Virus record (IMG/VR): IMGVR_UViG_3300027742_000019
Span: 1 to 38,179 of that record
DNA length: 38,179 nt
DNA from: a virus
Strand: one strand, 5' to 3'
In this document: positions 8,712 to 16,294 of the stretch, piece by piece
Position numbering within the stretch: the first letter of the stretch is position 1
Layout: each line of letters opens with the position of its first letter
Made by a program: the position numbers and the translations under genes
The notes under the pieces: model-generated
Database searches by the model: none
The model's input: the letters and a program-made list of their open reading frames with translations, nothing else
Told to the model about the DNA's origin: nothing

Positions 8712-9059
8712 ATGCTATCAATCATATCAACAACAAGACAATTACTAGGTTATCTACTGTTAGCGATTGTCTTATTAGCAAACCCTGTTGGTTGGTATTT
8801 TATTTATTTGCTAACCAAAATAAAAACGGATAAGACAGCGTATAATTTGTGGTTAGCAATCGACCGTTTATTTTGTCGCATTTGCCATGGCACGTATCAA
8901 CGCACTATTAGTGGTTGGGCTGGTCAATGGGCTGAAACGAAGAAACGCTATTACTATCAAGCTAAAGTCATTGATTACTTAGCATATAAATTTATGGACG
9001 ATAAAAACCATTGCTTTGATGCGTTTTTATGGGAAGTTAAAAAAGGTTTTGTAAAATAA
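8712..9059 (+). CDS. Hypothetical membrane-anchored phage protein with C-x-x-C motif
   Basis: A 115-residue protein with one long hydrophobic segment (about residues 10-36) followed by a soluble part containing AIDRLFCRICHGTYQRTISGWAG, VIDYLAYKF and a terminal NHCFDAFLWE. I recall widespread phage proteins with the same A-I-D-x-L, T-I/L-S, V-I-D and H-C spacing near tail or lysis genes, of unknown function. It starts immediately after the fibre stop codon. A chaperone for the fibre or a membrane-related role cannot be told apart. Confidence 0.65.
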   Translation: MLSIISTTRQLLGYLLLAIVLLANPVGWYFIYLLTKIKTDKTAYNLWLAIDRLFCRICHGTYQRTISGWAGQWAETKKRYYYQAKVIDYLAYKFMDDKNHCFDAFLWEVKKGFVK

Positions 9060-9070
9060 AGGAATAGTCA

Positions 9071-9316
9071 ATGTTCAACGACCCTGTTATCGAACAGTTT
9101 CGCTTGAACGCAAACGGTAAAAGCTACACGGGCGTATTTACGTTAGCGTACCCAAACATGACAATTTGTATCGTGTTAGGGTTTACAAGCACACAGCAGT
9201 TAAAATTAAGTCAAGTGAAAGCGTTAATTAACCATGTTAAATCGACAGGTAGAAAAGAGATAATCTTCTATCGTGAACGTAGTAATAAAGAAATTGAAAA
9301 AAGGATAAAACTTTGA
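9071..9316 (+). CDS. Small hypothetical protein
   Basis: An 81-residue protein of mixed strands and a basic C-terminal helix (SNKEIEKRIKL). No motif recognised. It has AAAGGAATAG before the ATG and overlaps the next gene by four bases (TTGA), so it belongs to the accessory virion operon. No signal peptide or membrane segment is visible. Confidence 0.6.
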   Translation: MFNDPVIEQFRLNANGKSYTGVFTLAYPNMTICIVLGFTSTQQLKLSQVKALINHVKSTGRKEIIFYRERSNKEIEKRIKL

Positions 9317-10029
9317 ATAAATCAGCATTAGTCACATTCGTAAATGAACAATTAGCAATTAATTCCCTAGCAACTGATGCTGAATTATTGGCGGCATTAC
9401 CAACACTTGTAACTAAATTAGGTCGAATTGATGGATTAAACAAACTAGATTTAGTGACTATTGTTATCGGTGGCAGTTTAGATGACAGATGCGATTCGAT
9501 GATTGCTGCTAATGCAACTGCTTTGAGTGTTGAAATAGCAACTAAATTAAAAAAAGCATTAGACCCATTGTTGTTAATGTCTAATTTATACAGAATAAAC
9601 CTAGCTGTACCAGAGGTTAAAGCCTTATTAGATGGTGCAAGCCCATTAGGTGTGGGGTTATTAACTCAAGATGAATACGACAAAATAATTGCATTAGCCA
9701 CGTATACACTTAATGATTTCACAGGTACAACTTTATCTGACATTGCTCAAGCGCGATTAGCATACAACCAAGCGAATAAAATATACACTTCAAAAATTAT
9801 TCAATACAACGGGCAACAATTAAACCTCACGTTAAACACAGAATTACCAACAAATTGCGCGGCTACACTATGGATAACTGAAACAGGTTATTTGCAAGAA
9901 AATGCAGGTCGCGCTGTTTATTTGGCGCAAGTGGGGAAATATAAATTAAATTTAAGTGGGGTATCACATGGAGAGTTAGAGGTAAGAGTGCCATTTGCTA
10001 ATGCTGATTTTGTTATTGGGGTTAACTAA
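9313..10029 (+). CDS. Hypothetical structural protein, TTG start
   Basis: A 238-residue protein. Residues 1-120 are alpha-helical with regularly spaced leucines and alanines; the C-terminal 70 residues are beta-rich (LNLTLNTELPTNCAATLWITETG) and resemble a small virion adhesin or fibre-attachment domain. The TTG start at 9313 overlaps the previous stop and is preceded by AAAAAGGA at suitable distance. It overlaps the next ATG at one base. Function unknown; virion role inferred from neighbours. Confidence 0.6.
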   Translation: MNKSALVTFVNEQLAINSLATDAELLAALPTLVTKLGRIDGLNKLDLVTIVIGGSLDDRCDSMIAANATALSVEIATKLKKALDPLLLMSNLYRINLAVPEVKALLDGASPLGVGLLTQDEYDKIIALATYTLNDFTGTTLSDIAQARLAYNQANKIYTSKIIQYNGQQLNLTLNTELPTNCAATLWITETGYLQENAGRAVYLAQVGKYKLNLSGVSHGELEVRVPFANADFVIGVN

Positions 10030-11357
10030 TGGCGTGGGCGTTACAGTTTGACGGAGTTAATGACAAAGCGATAATGCTTACACCTTGGGTCGCTAGCGGT
10101 GATTTTACTGTATCGGGTTTTGCAGACACAAGAAGTGTTACAGAAATATTCATTGGCGACAACTCAGGCAGTTTAAACTATGTAGCAAACATTAGTAATA
10201 ATACATTTAGGATAAAAGTTGCCAATGTGCAAGTAAGTGTAACTGGTACAACAAGAGGAACTAATACTCCATTTACATTTAGTCGGGTAGGCTCAACCGT
10301 TTCATATGATGTTGACGGAGTAACTGGAAGTTTCACATCATCTGGGACTTTTACACTAGATACATTCGGCACGTATAACAATAATTCACTACATTATGGT
10401 GGCAGAATGTATGGAGTCTGGACACTATCAAGAGTTGGTGACGTAAGAACTTATGATTTTGATGCCTCAAATCACAGTGCTGGACAGCCTGCTGTTACAG
10501 ACACATCGGCTGGGGCAAACAACGCTACAGGTGTTAATTTCCCAACTGATGGTAGTGCTTGGGTTAATTTAGGCGGCGGCTCAATACTAATAACGATTGA
10601 TTCATTATCACAATCACAAGCATTAGAACAAATAACAGTTACGCCAACTTATTCATCAACAACGGTTACAGTTAATAATGCAAGTCAACAGCAATCTATT
10701 GGTCAAATAAATTTAACACAATTAAATAAACTTGTGATTAATAATTTATCACACCAACAAACCGTTGAACAATCATTATTAACTCAACATAATAATATTG
10801 CCATTGATGGTTTATCAAACGCACAAACACTTGATTCAATAAATTTAACTCAAGCGTATATTTTAACGATTAATAATTTATCGCAATCGCAAACAACTGA
10901 GCAGGTGACTACAACTACATTAGGTGTCGTGAATGTTAACAATACGAATCAACAACAAACTGTTGAACAACCATCATTAACACAATTAGGTACAGTAGGT
11001 TTAGATAGCGTTAACCAACAACAAACATTAGAGCAGATATTATTAACTGAGCATTCAACACTAACGCTTGATAGTTTATCTCAACAACAATATGTTGACC
11101 CAACGGTTTTAACGTATGCAGCAAAAATTTTATTAAATTCGTTATCACAACCACAAACCGCACAAGATATTAATTTATCAACCATTAATATTGTGACGAT
11201 TGATAATCTATCAAATCAACAAATGATTGATTCGATTAATTTTGGTGGCGTTATTGTAGGTTATTTAGCAGGTGAATTATCTGTTGTTTATGCTTATAAT
11301 GGTGATATTATGATACAAAATGCACTAACAGGTGATGTTAGTATTTTAACAAATTAA
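10029..11357 (+). CDS. Virion protein with lectin-like N terminus and ten 22-residue repeats
   Basis: A 442-residue protein with three parts. Residues 1-180 look like a LamG/concanavalin-type beta sandwich (ALQFDGVNDKAIM start, GDFTVSGFAD, GGRMYGVWTLSR). Residues 186-409 are ten repeats on the pattern L-x-I-D/N-N/S-L-S-Q-x-Q-T-x-E-Q-x-x-L-T-Q. The end (ELSVVYAYNGDIMIQNALTGDVSIL) has short strand repeats. Comparable repeat proteins with LxVxDxLHxHxxDNxxLTQ units are known from other phage virions by recall. It probably binds surface glycans or spans the tail exterior. It follows the previous gene with a one-base overlap. Confidence 0.65.
   Translation: MAWALQFDGVNDKAIMLTPWVASGDFTVSGFADTRSVTEIFIGDNSGSLNYVANISNNTFRIKVANVQVSVTGTTRGTNTPFTFSRVGSTVSYDVDGVTGSFTSSGTFTLDTFGTYNNNSLHYGGRMYGVWTLSRVGDVRTYDFDASNHSAGQPAVTDTSAGANNATGVNFPTDGSAWVNLGGGSILITIDSLSQSQALEQITVTPTYSSTTVTVNNASQQQSIGQINLTQLNKLVINNLSHQQTVEQSLLTQHNNIAIDGLSNAQTLDSINLTQAYILTINNLSQSQTTEQVTTTTLGVVNVNNTNQQQTVEQPSLTQLGTVGLDSVNQQQTLEQILLTEHSTLTLDSLSQQQYVDPTVLTYAAKILLNSLSQPQTAQDINLSTINIVTIDNLSNQQMIDSINFGGVIVGYLAGELSVVYAYNGDIMIQNALTGDVSILTN
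10584..11255 (+). repeat. Ten tandem 66-base coding repeats (22 residues each)
   Basis: Units of 22 residues (the first two of 24) sharing LSQ-x-QT-x-EQ and a closing LTQ. The DNA copies are diverged (synonymous and non-synonymous changes), so the array is old and not a recent slippage product. Glutamine-rich positions recur every 22 residues, expected for a beta-solenoid or a beads-on-string fibre shaft. Confidence 0.85.
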
Positions 11358-11380
11358 ATACTCTTAGGAGATTGTAAACA

Positions 11381-11749
11381 ATGGCTAAATCAATACCATT
11401 ATCTAACATAGACTTAATGTTAGCAATTTGTGAAGGTGACCAACTTCATTTATGCTCGGCACAACCAACAACATTTGCAGAAGCAACAACCACTTACCAA
11501 CTAGCAACATTTACTGTTATCGGTGGTAATTATGTAAAAGCAGCAGGTGATGTTTCAGGTCGTAAAAATACACTTGCTGCATTAACTGGAGCAACCATTG
11601 ATAATACAGGTACTTGTACTCATGCCGCAGTAACAACATCGACAGGAAGTGTGTTAGAGTTAGTTACCACAACAGTGAGTCAATTATTAACAAGTGGCGG
11701 CACAGTTGATACTTCTGCATTCGCTCACGAAATACAACAGGCGGTTTAG
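11381..11749 (+). CDS. Small virion-associated hypothetical protein
   Basis: A 122-residue protein with LSNIDLMLA, an LHLCSAQPTTFAEATTTYQLA segment, GRKNTLAA and a THAAVTTS strand. Proteins with the same CSA/E-PT-T-x-x-EA-TTYQLA pattern occur widely in tailed phages beside fibre genes, in my recollection, without assigned function. GGAG precedes the ATG well. It probably contributes to the outer virion or fibre network. Confidence 0.65.
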   Translation: MAKSIPLSNIDLMLAICEGDQLHLCSAQPTTFAEATTTYQLATFTVIGGNYVKAAGDVSGRKNTLAALTGATIDNTGTCTHAAVTTSTGSVLELVTTTVSQLLTSGGTVDTSAFAHEIQQAV

Positions 11750-11751
11750 TC

Positions 11752-11967
11752 ATGCGTAAAATTGAAATACTAGAAACAATCAAAGAAGGTGTTATTACTC
11801 GTCAAGAAGGTGATATTTGTTCGATTGAAAAATCACTTGCTGACGTTTATGTCAAAGCAGGTTTAGCTAAATGCGTTGAAACTGGCGAAGTAGGCACGCG
11901 TGATTCAAATAAAACGCATACCTTAGTTGACGTAAATTCAATCGTAACGAAAGTCGGTATTGTTTAA
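11752..11967 (+). CDS. Small hypothetical protein, layout similar to the 60-residue head gene
   Basis: A 71-residue protein: a short strand start (IEILETIKEG), a SIEKSLADVYVKAGLAKCVETGEVGTR middle and a valine-rich end. The K-A-G-L-A-K helix recalls the protein at 4240. Two bases separate it from the previous gene, and its stop overlaps the next ATG. Function unknown. Confidence 0.6.
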   Translation: MRKIEILETIKEGVITRQEGDICSIEKSLADVYVKAGLAKCVETGEVGTRDSNKTHTLVDVNSIVTKVGIV

Positions 11968-12266
11968 TGTTAAGTCCGAACAATTCAATCACATTTAGTC
12001 ACACATTAGTTAACCCGATTACAGGGTTAAATGTGAATAATGCAACGGTGACGATTGATATTCAAGATAGCAACGGTGTGAGTATTGCTGAAACAACGCC
12101 ACCAGCACAATTATTTTTTGTATCTGACGGATTGTACCGTCAAACGTTTGCTAGTTTGTCTGTCATTCCAAAAGAAATGTATACAATTATTGTTGAGGCG
12201 GTAACGCCAGAGCCGTTATACTTAACGTGTAAAAAAATGACGAAAGCAACAGATAGAATCTGTTAG
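11967..12266 (+). CDS. Hypothetical beta-rich protein
   Basis: A 99-residue beta-sandwich-like protein (FSHTLVNPITGLNVNNATVTIDIQDSNG, then YRQTFASL and YTIIVEAVT). The pattern resembles the Ig/Big-type domain of phage baseplate upper proteins that convert a strand pair around N-A-T-V. It follows with a one-base overlap and closes the accessory virion block before the tail assembly chaperones. Function unknown. Confidence 0.55.
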   Translation: MLSPNNSITFSHTLVNPITGLNVNNATVTIDIQDSNGVSIAETTPPAQLFFVSDGLYRQTFASLSVIPKEMYTIIVEAVTPEPLYLTCKKMTKATDRIC

Positions 12267-12288
12267 ATAAATAAAGGGCGAATTAAAA

Positions 12289-12789
12289 ATGAATAAAGAA
12301 GGCAAAACAAGTTTTAAATTACTCGGTGTAAACTATGACGCACATTTTACATGGGGCGCATACGAGCGAATTAGAGCAGCAACAGGTCAATGTCCGTATG
12401 CTGTTTTTTCTGATGTAGTTCAGCAATCAAGTACACTAATCGAAAATGATTTATTCTCAACACCAGAAGGTATCTCAGTATCTTGTAGTGAATTGGCGCA
12501 AACTATTTCATTACATTTTGCATATCATTTACTTTATGAAATGGCGCACCAGGCGAATAAAGCAGTAACGCAAGAAGAAATTCAAGACGCTTTATTGCAA
12601 GAAGGTACAGCACCATCAAATATTGTAATTGAAAAAGATGGGCGCGAAATTGAAATTGAATGTGACGGTTATTGTTTTATCGTTGCTGCCATTGCAATGT
12701 GGGCGCTTGATGTTGGTGGTAATAAAAAAAAAGCGAAAAACCCGTCTTTCGTACATTTACTAATGTCGTGGTTGAGAAAAACGAAATAA
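12289..12789 (+). CDS. Tail assembly chaperone, G-like product
   Basis: A 166-residue protein directly upstream of the tape measure gene, the position of lambda gpG-type chaperones that coat the tape measure during tail assembly. It has an N-terminal beta part (FKLLGVNYDAHFTWGAYERIRAATG) and a helical middle (LAQTISLHFAYHLLYEMA). A run of nine A residues at 12724-12732 lies 19 codons before its stop, and the -1 frame downstream is open for 79 codons, so a longer GT-type protein can be made. This arrangement, more than sequence, supports the function. Confidence 0.75.
   Translation: MNKEGKTSFKLLGVNYDAHFTWGAYERIRAATGQCPYAVFSDVVQQSSTLIENDLFSTPEGISVSCSELAQTISLHFAYHLLYEMAHQANKAVTQEEIQDALLQEGTAPSNIVIEKDGREIEIECDGYCFIVAAIAMWALDVGGNKKKAKNPSFVHLLMSWLRKTK
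12724..12732 (+). promoter_or_regulatory. Slippery A9 run for programmed -1 frameshifting
   Basis: Nine consecutive A residues encode Lys-Lys-Lys in the chaperone frame and provide A-AAA-AAA slippage. After a -1 shift the frame continues without a stop to 12969-12971. No clear downstream pseudoknot was identified by eye. Confidence 0.65.
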
Positions 12790-12971
12790 ACATAGATTTA
12801 GCCTTAGAATACTGCAAAACAGAGCTAGGGCTAAACGCACAAGAATTCCTGAAATCCTCACCTAATTTATTCTTCTCTCACATCTATTCAAAAAATGACA
12901 AAAACGATTTAACAAGGTATGATTACGTTGAACAAATACGTTTATTCAATAACTTAAAACCTAAGAGTTAA
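12732..12971 (+). CDS. Frameshift extension (T-like part) of the tail assembly chaperone
   Basis: Read in the -1 frame from the A9 run it adds 79 residues to the first 148 of the chaperone, giving a G-T fusion of about 227 residues. The extension is helical and acidic (DLALEYCKTELGLNAQEF, YDYVEQIRLFNNL). A GTG at 12768 could start this segment alone, but there is no ribosome site and independent expression is not needed. It ends six bases before the tape measure start. In lambda the equivalent extension recruits the tube protein. Confidence 0.65.
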   Translation, partial: SEKPVFRTFTNVVVEKNEINIDLALEYCKTELGLNAQEFLKSSPNLFFSHIYSKNDKNDLTRYDYVEQIRLFNNLKPKS

Positions 12972-12977
12972 TATCGC

Positions 12978-15560
12978 ATGGCACCAAAAATATCCGTTCA
13001 AATGGAGTTGCTGAACAAGAAATATAAAGCGCAACTCGAAGAAGCAATCGGTGATACGAAGAAAGGTCAAGCAACTATTGTTTCTAATCTGAAACGGGTT
13101 GAGAATGCCACTTCATCAATGGCAGGTCAAGCAGCGAAAGCGCACGCGGTTGTTGCCAAAGCGTTACAATCTGAGGCACAAGAGGCAGCGAAAACGGCAG
13201 CGGTTGTTGAAACAGCCGAGCAAGCGAAAGCGAGAGCGCGAAATAAAACAGCGAGTGACGCGATTCTTGCTGATACAAAATTAAAAAATGCCGAACAGCA
13301 ATTAATCAACAAGAAAAACGCTGATGCTAATGCGACTAGACGTTTGCAAATTGCAGAAGAAAAGCACGCGATAGCAAAAGATAAAGCTACTGGCGCAGCA
13401 AAGCGACAATCTAAAGCGCTTTTAGGTTTGAATAAACAGCTTATTATGGCTGTTGCTGGATATGCCGCATTAGAGGTGACGAGATTACAAGATGCGTGGA
13501 CTAAAGCAGAAGTTCAGATAAATTCAACAACTTCTAGCGTCCGTGAAGCATTAGGGGTTCAGCAACAACTTTATGACCAAGCGCAAACATTAGGCGTTTC
13601 TTACACTGGTTTAGCCTCTAACTTTGGTCGCTTCAAACGTTCACTTGCAGAATATGGCGCGAGTAGCGATGATGTTATTCAAATAACCAGTAACTTGCAA
13701 AAAGCCTTTATGATGGAAGGTTCAACAGCTAACGAAACAAATTCAATGATTATTCAGCTATCGCAATCATTGCGTTCAGGTGTATTAGCAGGTGATGAAT
13801 TTAGGTCTGTTTCAGAATCATCTGGCATATTCCTAAAAGCATTATCAAAGGAAATGAATGTCAATGTAGGTGCTTTAAAGAAACTAGCATCTGAAAATAA
13901 AATCACAACGCAAAATGTTTTAAATGCAGCGAAGTCAATTAAAGTTCAAGATGGCGCTATCGAAGAAATGTCTAATACTTGGGGAGCTATTGGCAACAAA
14001 CTTGTCAACTCTTTAGGTAAAGCGATTGTCGCATTCGATAAAATGACAGGTATTTTAACATTACTTAAAATGTCGCTTACTGGTTGGGGGTTAATCCTTG
14101 ATGAATTTGGCGACCAATGGGATAAATTTGCAGAAGATAGAAACAAAAGTTTCAAAACCATTGCAAAAGCTTTAGGTTTGTTAACACCTGAAATGGAAAT
14201 GTACGGTACTGAAACTGAACGATTAGCCGCAGTTACAGAGGAATTAACCAACAAAGAAAAAGCTTTAATTGAATCAAAGAAAAAATTAGCTATTTTACAA
14301 AAAATTAGTGCATACCCTAGCGCGATAGCAGGGCTAAAGGTTTATATTGCTACTTTGGAAAAAGAATTAGGAGTACAAAAGGCACTTAAAAAAACATTAA
14401 ATGAAAAGGTTGAAAAAAATAAACCTAAAGATAAAAAAGAAACGGGCAATCAAGTTGAATCTAAATCTGGTAATTTAGCTATTGACCAATCTAAAAAGTT
14501 TGCTAAAGCAGAGCGCGATAGGCTTAAAGGGCGTATTCAATTAGATGAAGAAGCAACACAAGCACAAATAGATAATCTTAAAAAAGTTTTAAAACAAACT
14601 GATTTAACTAAAAATCAGCGTAGCGAAATAGAGAAACAAGTTGAATCTTTAGAGGAGTGGAAAGCGAATACAAAACAACGCTATCGTGATATTGAGTTAG
14701 AAAAAGAAAAAACACTCAACAAAGAACGTGCGAAAGATGCACTTGAACGTCTTGATGAAGAATTGCGTGTTGAAAAAGAAGGCGAACAAAGTAAATTAGA
14801 TACTATTTTAGCAAATGTTATTTTACGCAAAACAATAGCTAAAGACGCACTTGATAAAGAAGTACTTGATAAAGAGGCTTATCGCAAACGTATCGATGAA
14901 ATTGATGCTAATGCAAAAGTACTAAAAGCTGAATTGTTAAAAACAAAAGATGAATTGCTTACTGAAAAGTATGCGAAAGAATTAAGCGATTATGAAAAGT
15001 TATTAGGTGATAAAGCAGCCCTTGATTTTAGATATACTGCGAAAAAAGGTGAACTAGAATTACAACAAGTCGATACAGCAGGTTCGTTAGCTGTTAAGCA
15101 GTTTCGCTCAAAAACTGGTTTAGATAGCGCAACATATAAAATGTCTGAACGCGCTATGAATTCATTCGCTCAAAAATCAGAGAAGTTTGCGAGAGCACAG
15201 TTTAATATTCAGAAACTTCAAAAAGGAACAGAGGCGTTTGTTAATACAAGGGCAGGTGTTACCGCGGCATTATCACATGGTAATTTCCCATTAGCGATAG
15301 CAACAGGGATAGCAGGTGCGGCAGAAATAGCAGCGATAGCAAGTTCACAATTTGGTAGTGGTACATCATCAAGCAGTACATCATCTGTATCAAGCTCTGA
15401 AACTGATACAGAAGTACCACAAAACACCGAAGTTTCTCTATTAAATACATCTGATAATAGTAGAATGAGAATAGATATAGGTATCGAAGGTTTAGATACG
15501 TTAATTGAAGGTGTCGCATTAGGCACTGAGCAATTAAAACGTGATGGCAGGATTGGATAA
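12978..15560 (+). CDS. Tape measure protein
   Basis: An 860-residue tail length ruler. Residues 1-150 are an alanine/lysine-rich coiled coil; about 165-315 match the tape-measure N-terminal domain (GLASNFGRFKRSLAEYGASSDDV, then LSQSLRSGVLAGDEFRSVSE and KKLASENKITTQNVL). A long lysine/glutamate coiled coil runs from about 420 to 690, and a small alanine/glycine-rich hydrophobic patch near 770-790 may enter the membrane. At the usual 0.15 nm per residue, the tail would be roughly 130 nm. It follows the chaperone frameshift pair and precedes the distal tail genes. The stop overlaps the next ATG at one base. Confidence 0.9.
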   Translation: MAPKISVQMELLNKKYKAQLEEAIGDTKKGQATIVSNLKRVENATSSMAGQAAKAHAVVAKALQSEAQEAAKTAAVVETAEQAKARARNKTASDAILADTKLKNAEQQLINKKNADANATRRLQIAEEKHAIAKDKATGAAKRQSKALLGLNKQLIMAVAGYAALEVTRLQDAWTKAEVQINSTTSSVREALGVQQQLYDQAQTLGVSYTGLASNFGRFKRSLAEYGASSDDVIQITSNLQKAFMMEGSTANETNSMIIQLSQSLRSGVLAGDEFRSVSESSGIFLKALSKEMNVNVGALKKLASENKITTQNVLNAAKSIKVQDGAIEEMSNTWGAIGNKLVNSLGKAIVAFDKMTGILTLLKMSLTGWGLILDEFGDQWDKFAEDRNKSFKTIAKALGLLTPEMEMYGTETERLAAVTEELTNKEKALIESKKKLAILQKISAYPSAIAGLKVYIATLEKELGVQKALKKTLNEKVEKNKPKDKKETGNQVESKSGNLAIDQSKKFAKAERDRLKGRIQLDEEATQAQIDNLKKVLKQTDLTKNQRSEIEKQVESLEEWKANTKQRYRDIELEKEKTLNKERAKDALERLDEELRVEKEGEQSKLDTILANVILRKTIAKDALDKEVLDKEAYRKRIDEIDANAKVLKAELLKTKDELLTEKYAKELSDYEKLLGDKAALDFRYTAKKGELELQQVDTAGSLAVKQFRSKTGLDSATYKMSERAMNSFAQKSEKFARAQFNIQKLQKGTEAFVNTRAGVTAALSHGNFPLAIATGIAGAAEIAAIASSQFGSGTSSSSTSSVSSSETDTEVPQNTEVSLLNTSDNSRMRIDIGIEGLDTLIEGVALGTEQLKRDGRIG

Positions 15561-16294
15561 TGATAATAAGTACCAGTAATTTTTTAAGTAATGCAACATT
15601 CACGTTAACAACAGGAACACTTGTTGATGGCGCATTAATTGATTTAAAAGACACTAATTTTAGTTACAATTTAACAACGAGTGGCGCAACAACGGAAATT
15701 ACTTGCGGCTCAACCGTAGCGACTTGTTCATTTGTTGCTGTTCATGGTTTGCGCTATTCTGCATCAACTTGCGATGTCGCTGTTTATGACGGCACAACAT
15801 TAATAACAAGTGGCACAACAAGGTCAAGTAATGCTGTATTTAAAGTGTCGAGATTGTTCACTAATTTAAAAATAAGATTTACGAATTATGGTGGTCAAGT
15901 AACCACATCGTATATTAGTGCAGGTGAATCAATAGTTATTCCTAATAGCGGTGTGCGTGGCGGTCAAAAATTACCGTATTTTGGTTACAATTATAAAGAC
16001 ACTGTTGGCTCAAACCAATTTGCACAACCGACAGATAGATTGCGCGAGCGTACAGCACCTAGTATTTCTTTATCAATACCAACGCCAAATAAAACAGCGT
16101 TTGTTCGCAACGAATTATTCAAAATATTCGATTACTATGGCTCGTATGGTCACGTCTCCATTTTAGATTATGAAGATGACGGATTTTGTGGCGAATCATG
16201 GTGTGCTTTTGATTTAAGTACAGGTGATGTTTCAGCGCATGGAGCAACCACATTGTTAGCGCCAGTTAAATTATCATTCAAAGCAGGGGTTTAA
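15560..16294 (+). CDS. Distal tail / tail tip protein
   Basis: A 244-residue protein right after the tape measure. The N-terminal part is threonine/serine-rich beta structure; the C-terminal part (ELFKIFDYYGSYGHVSILDYEDDGFCGESWCAFDLS then HGATTLLAPVKLSFKAG) resembles tail proteins that attach the fibre hub. Gene order puts it in the distal-tail (Dit-like) slot. It overlaps the tape measure by one base and abuts the hub gene. Exact family not recognised. Confidence 0.6.
   Translation: MIISTSNFLSNATFTLTTGTLVDGALIDLKDTNFSYNLTTSGATTEITCGSTVATCSFVAVHGLRYSASTCDVAVYDGTTLITSGTTRSSNAVFKVSRLFTNLKIRFTNYGGQVTTSYISAGESIVIPNSGVRGGQKLPYFGYNYKDTVGSNQFAQPTDRLRERTAPSISLSIPTPNKTAFVRNELFKIFDYYGSYGHVSILDYEDDGFCGESWCAFDLSTGDVSAHGATTLLAPVKLSFKAGV

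Noticed and set aside
10584-11255. Possible CRISPR array
   Set aside because: The 66-base periodicity is coding, diverged and without spacers of constant length.
13084-13312. Several overlapping short frames on both strands in the tape measure start
   Set aside because: Produced by alanine/lysine-rich repetitive codons of the tape measure; no ribosome sites.
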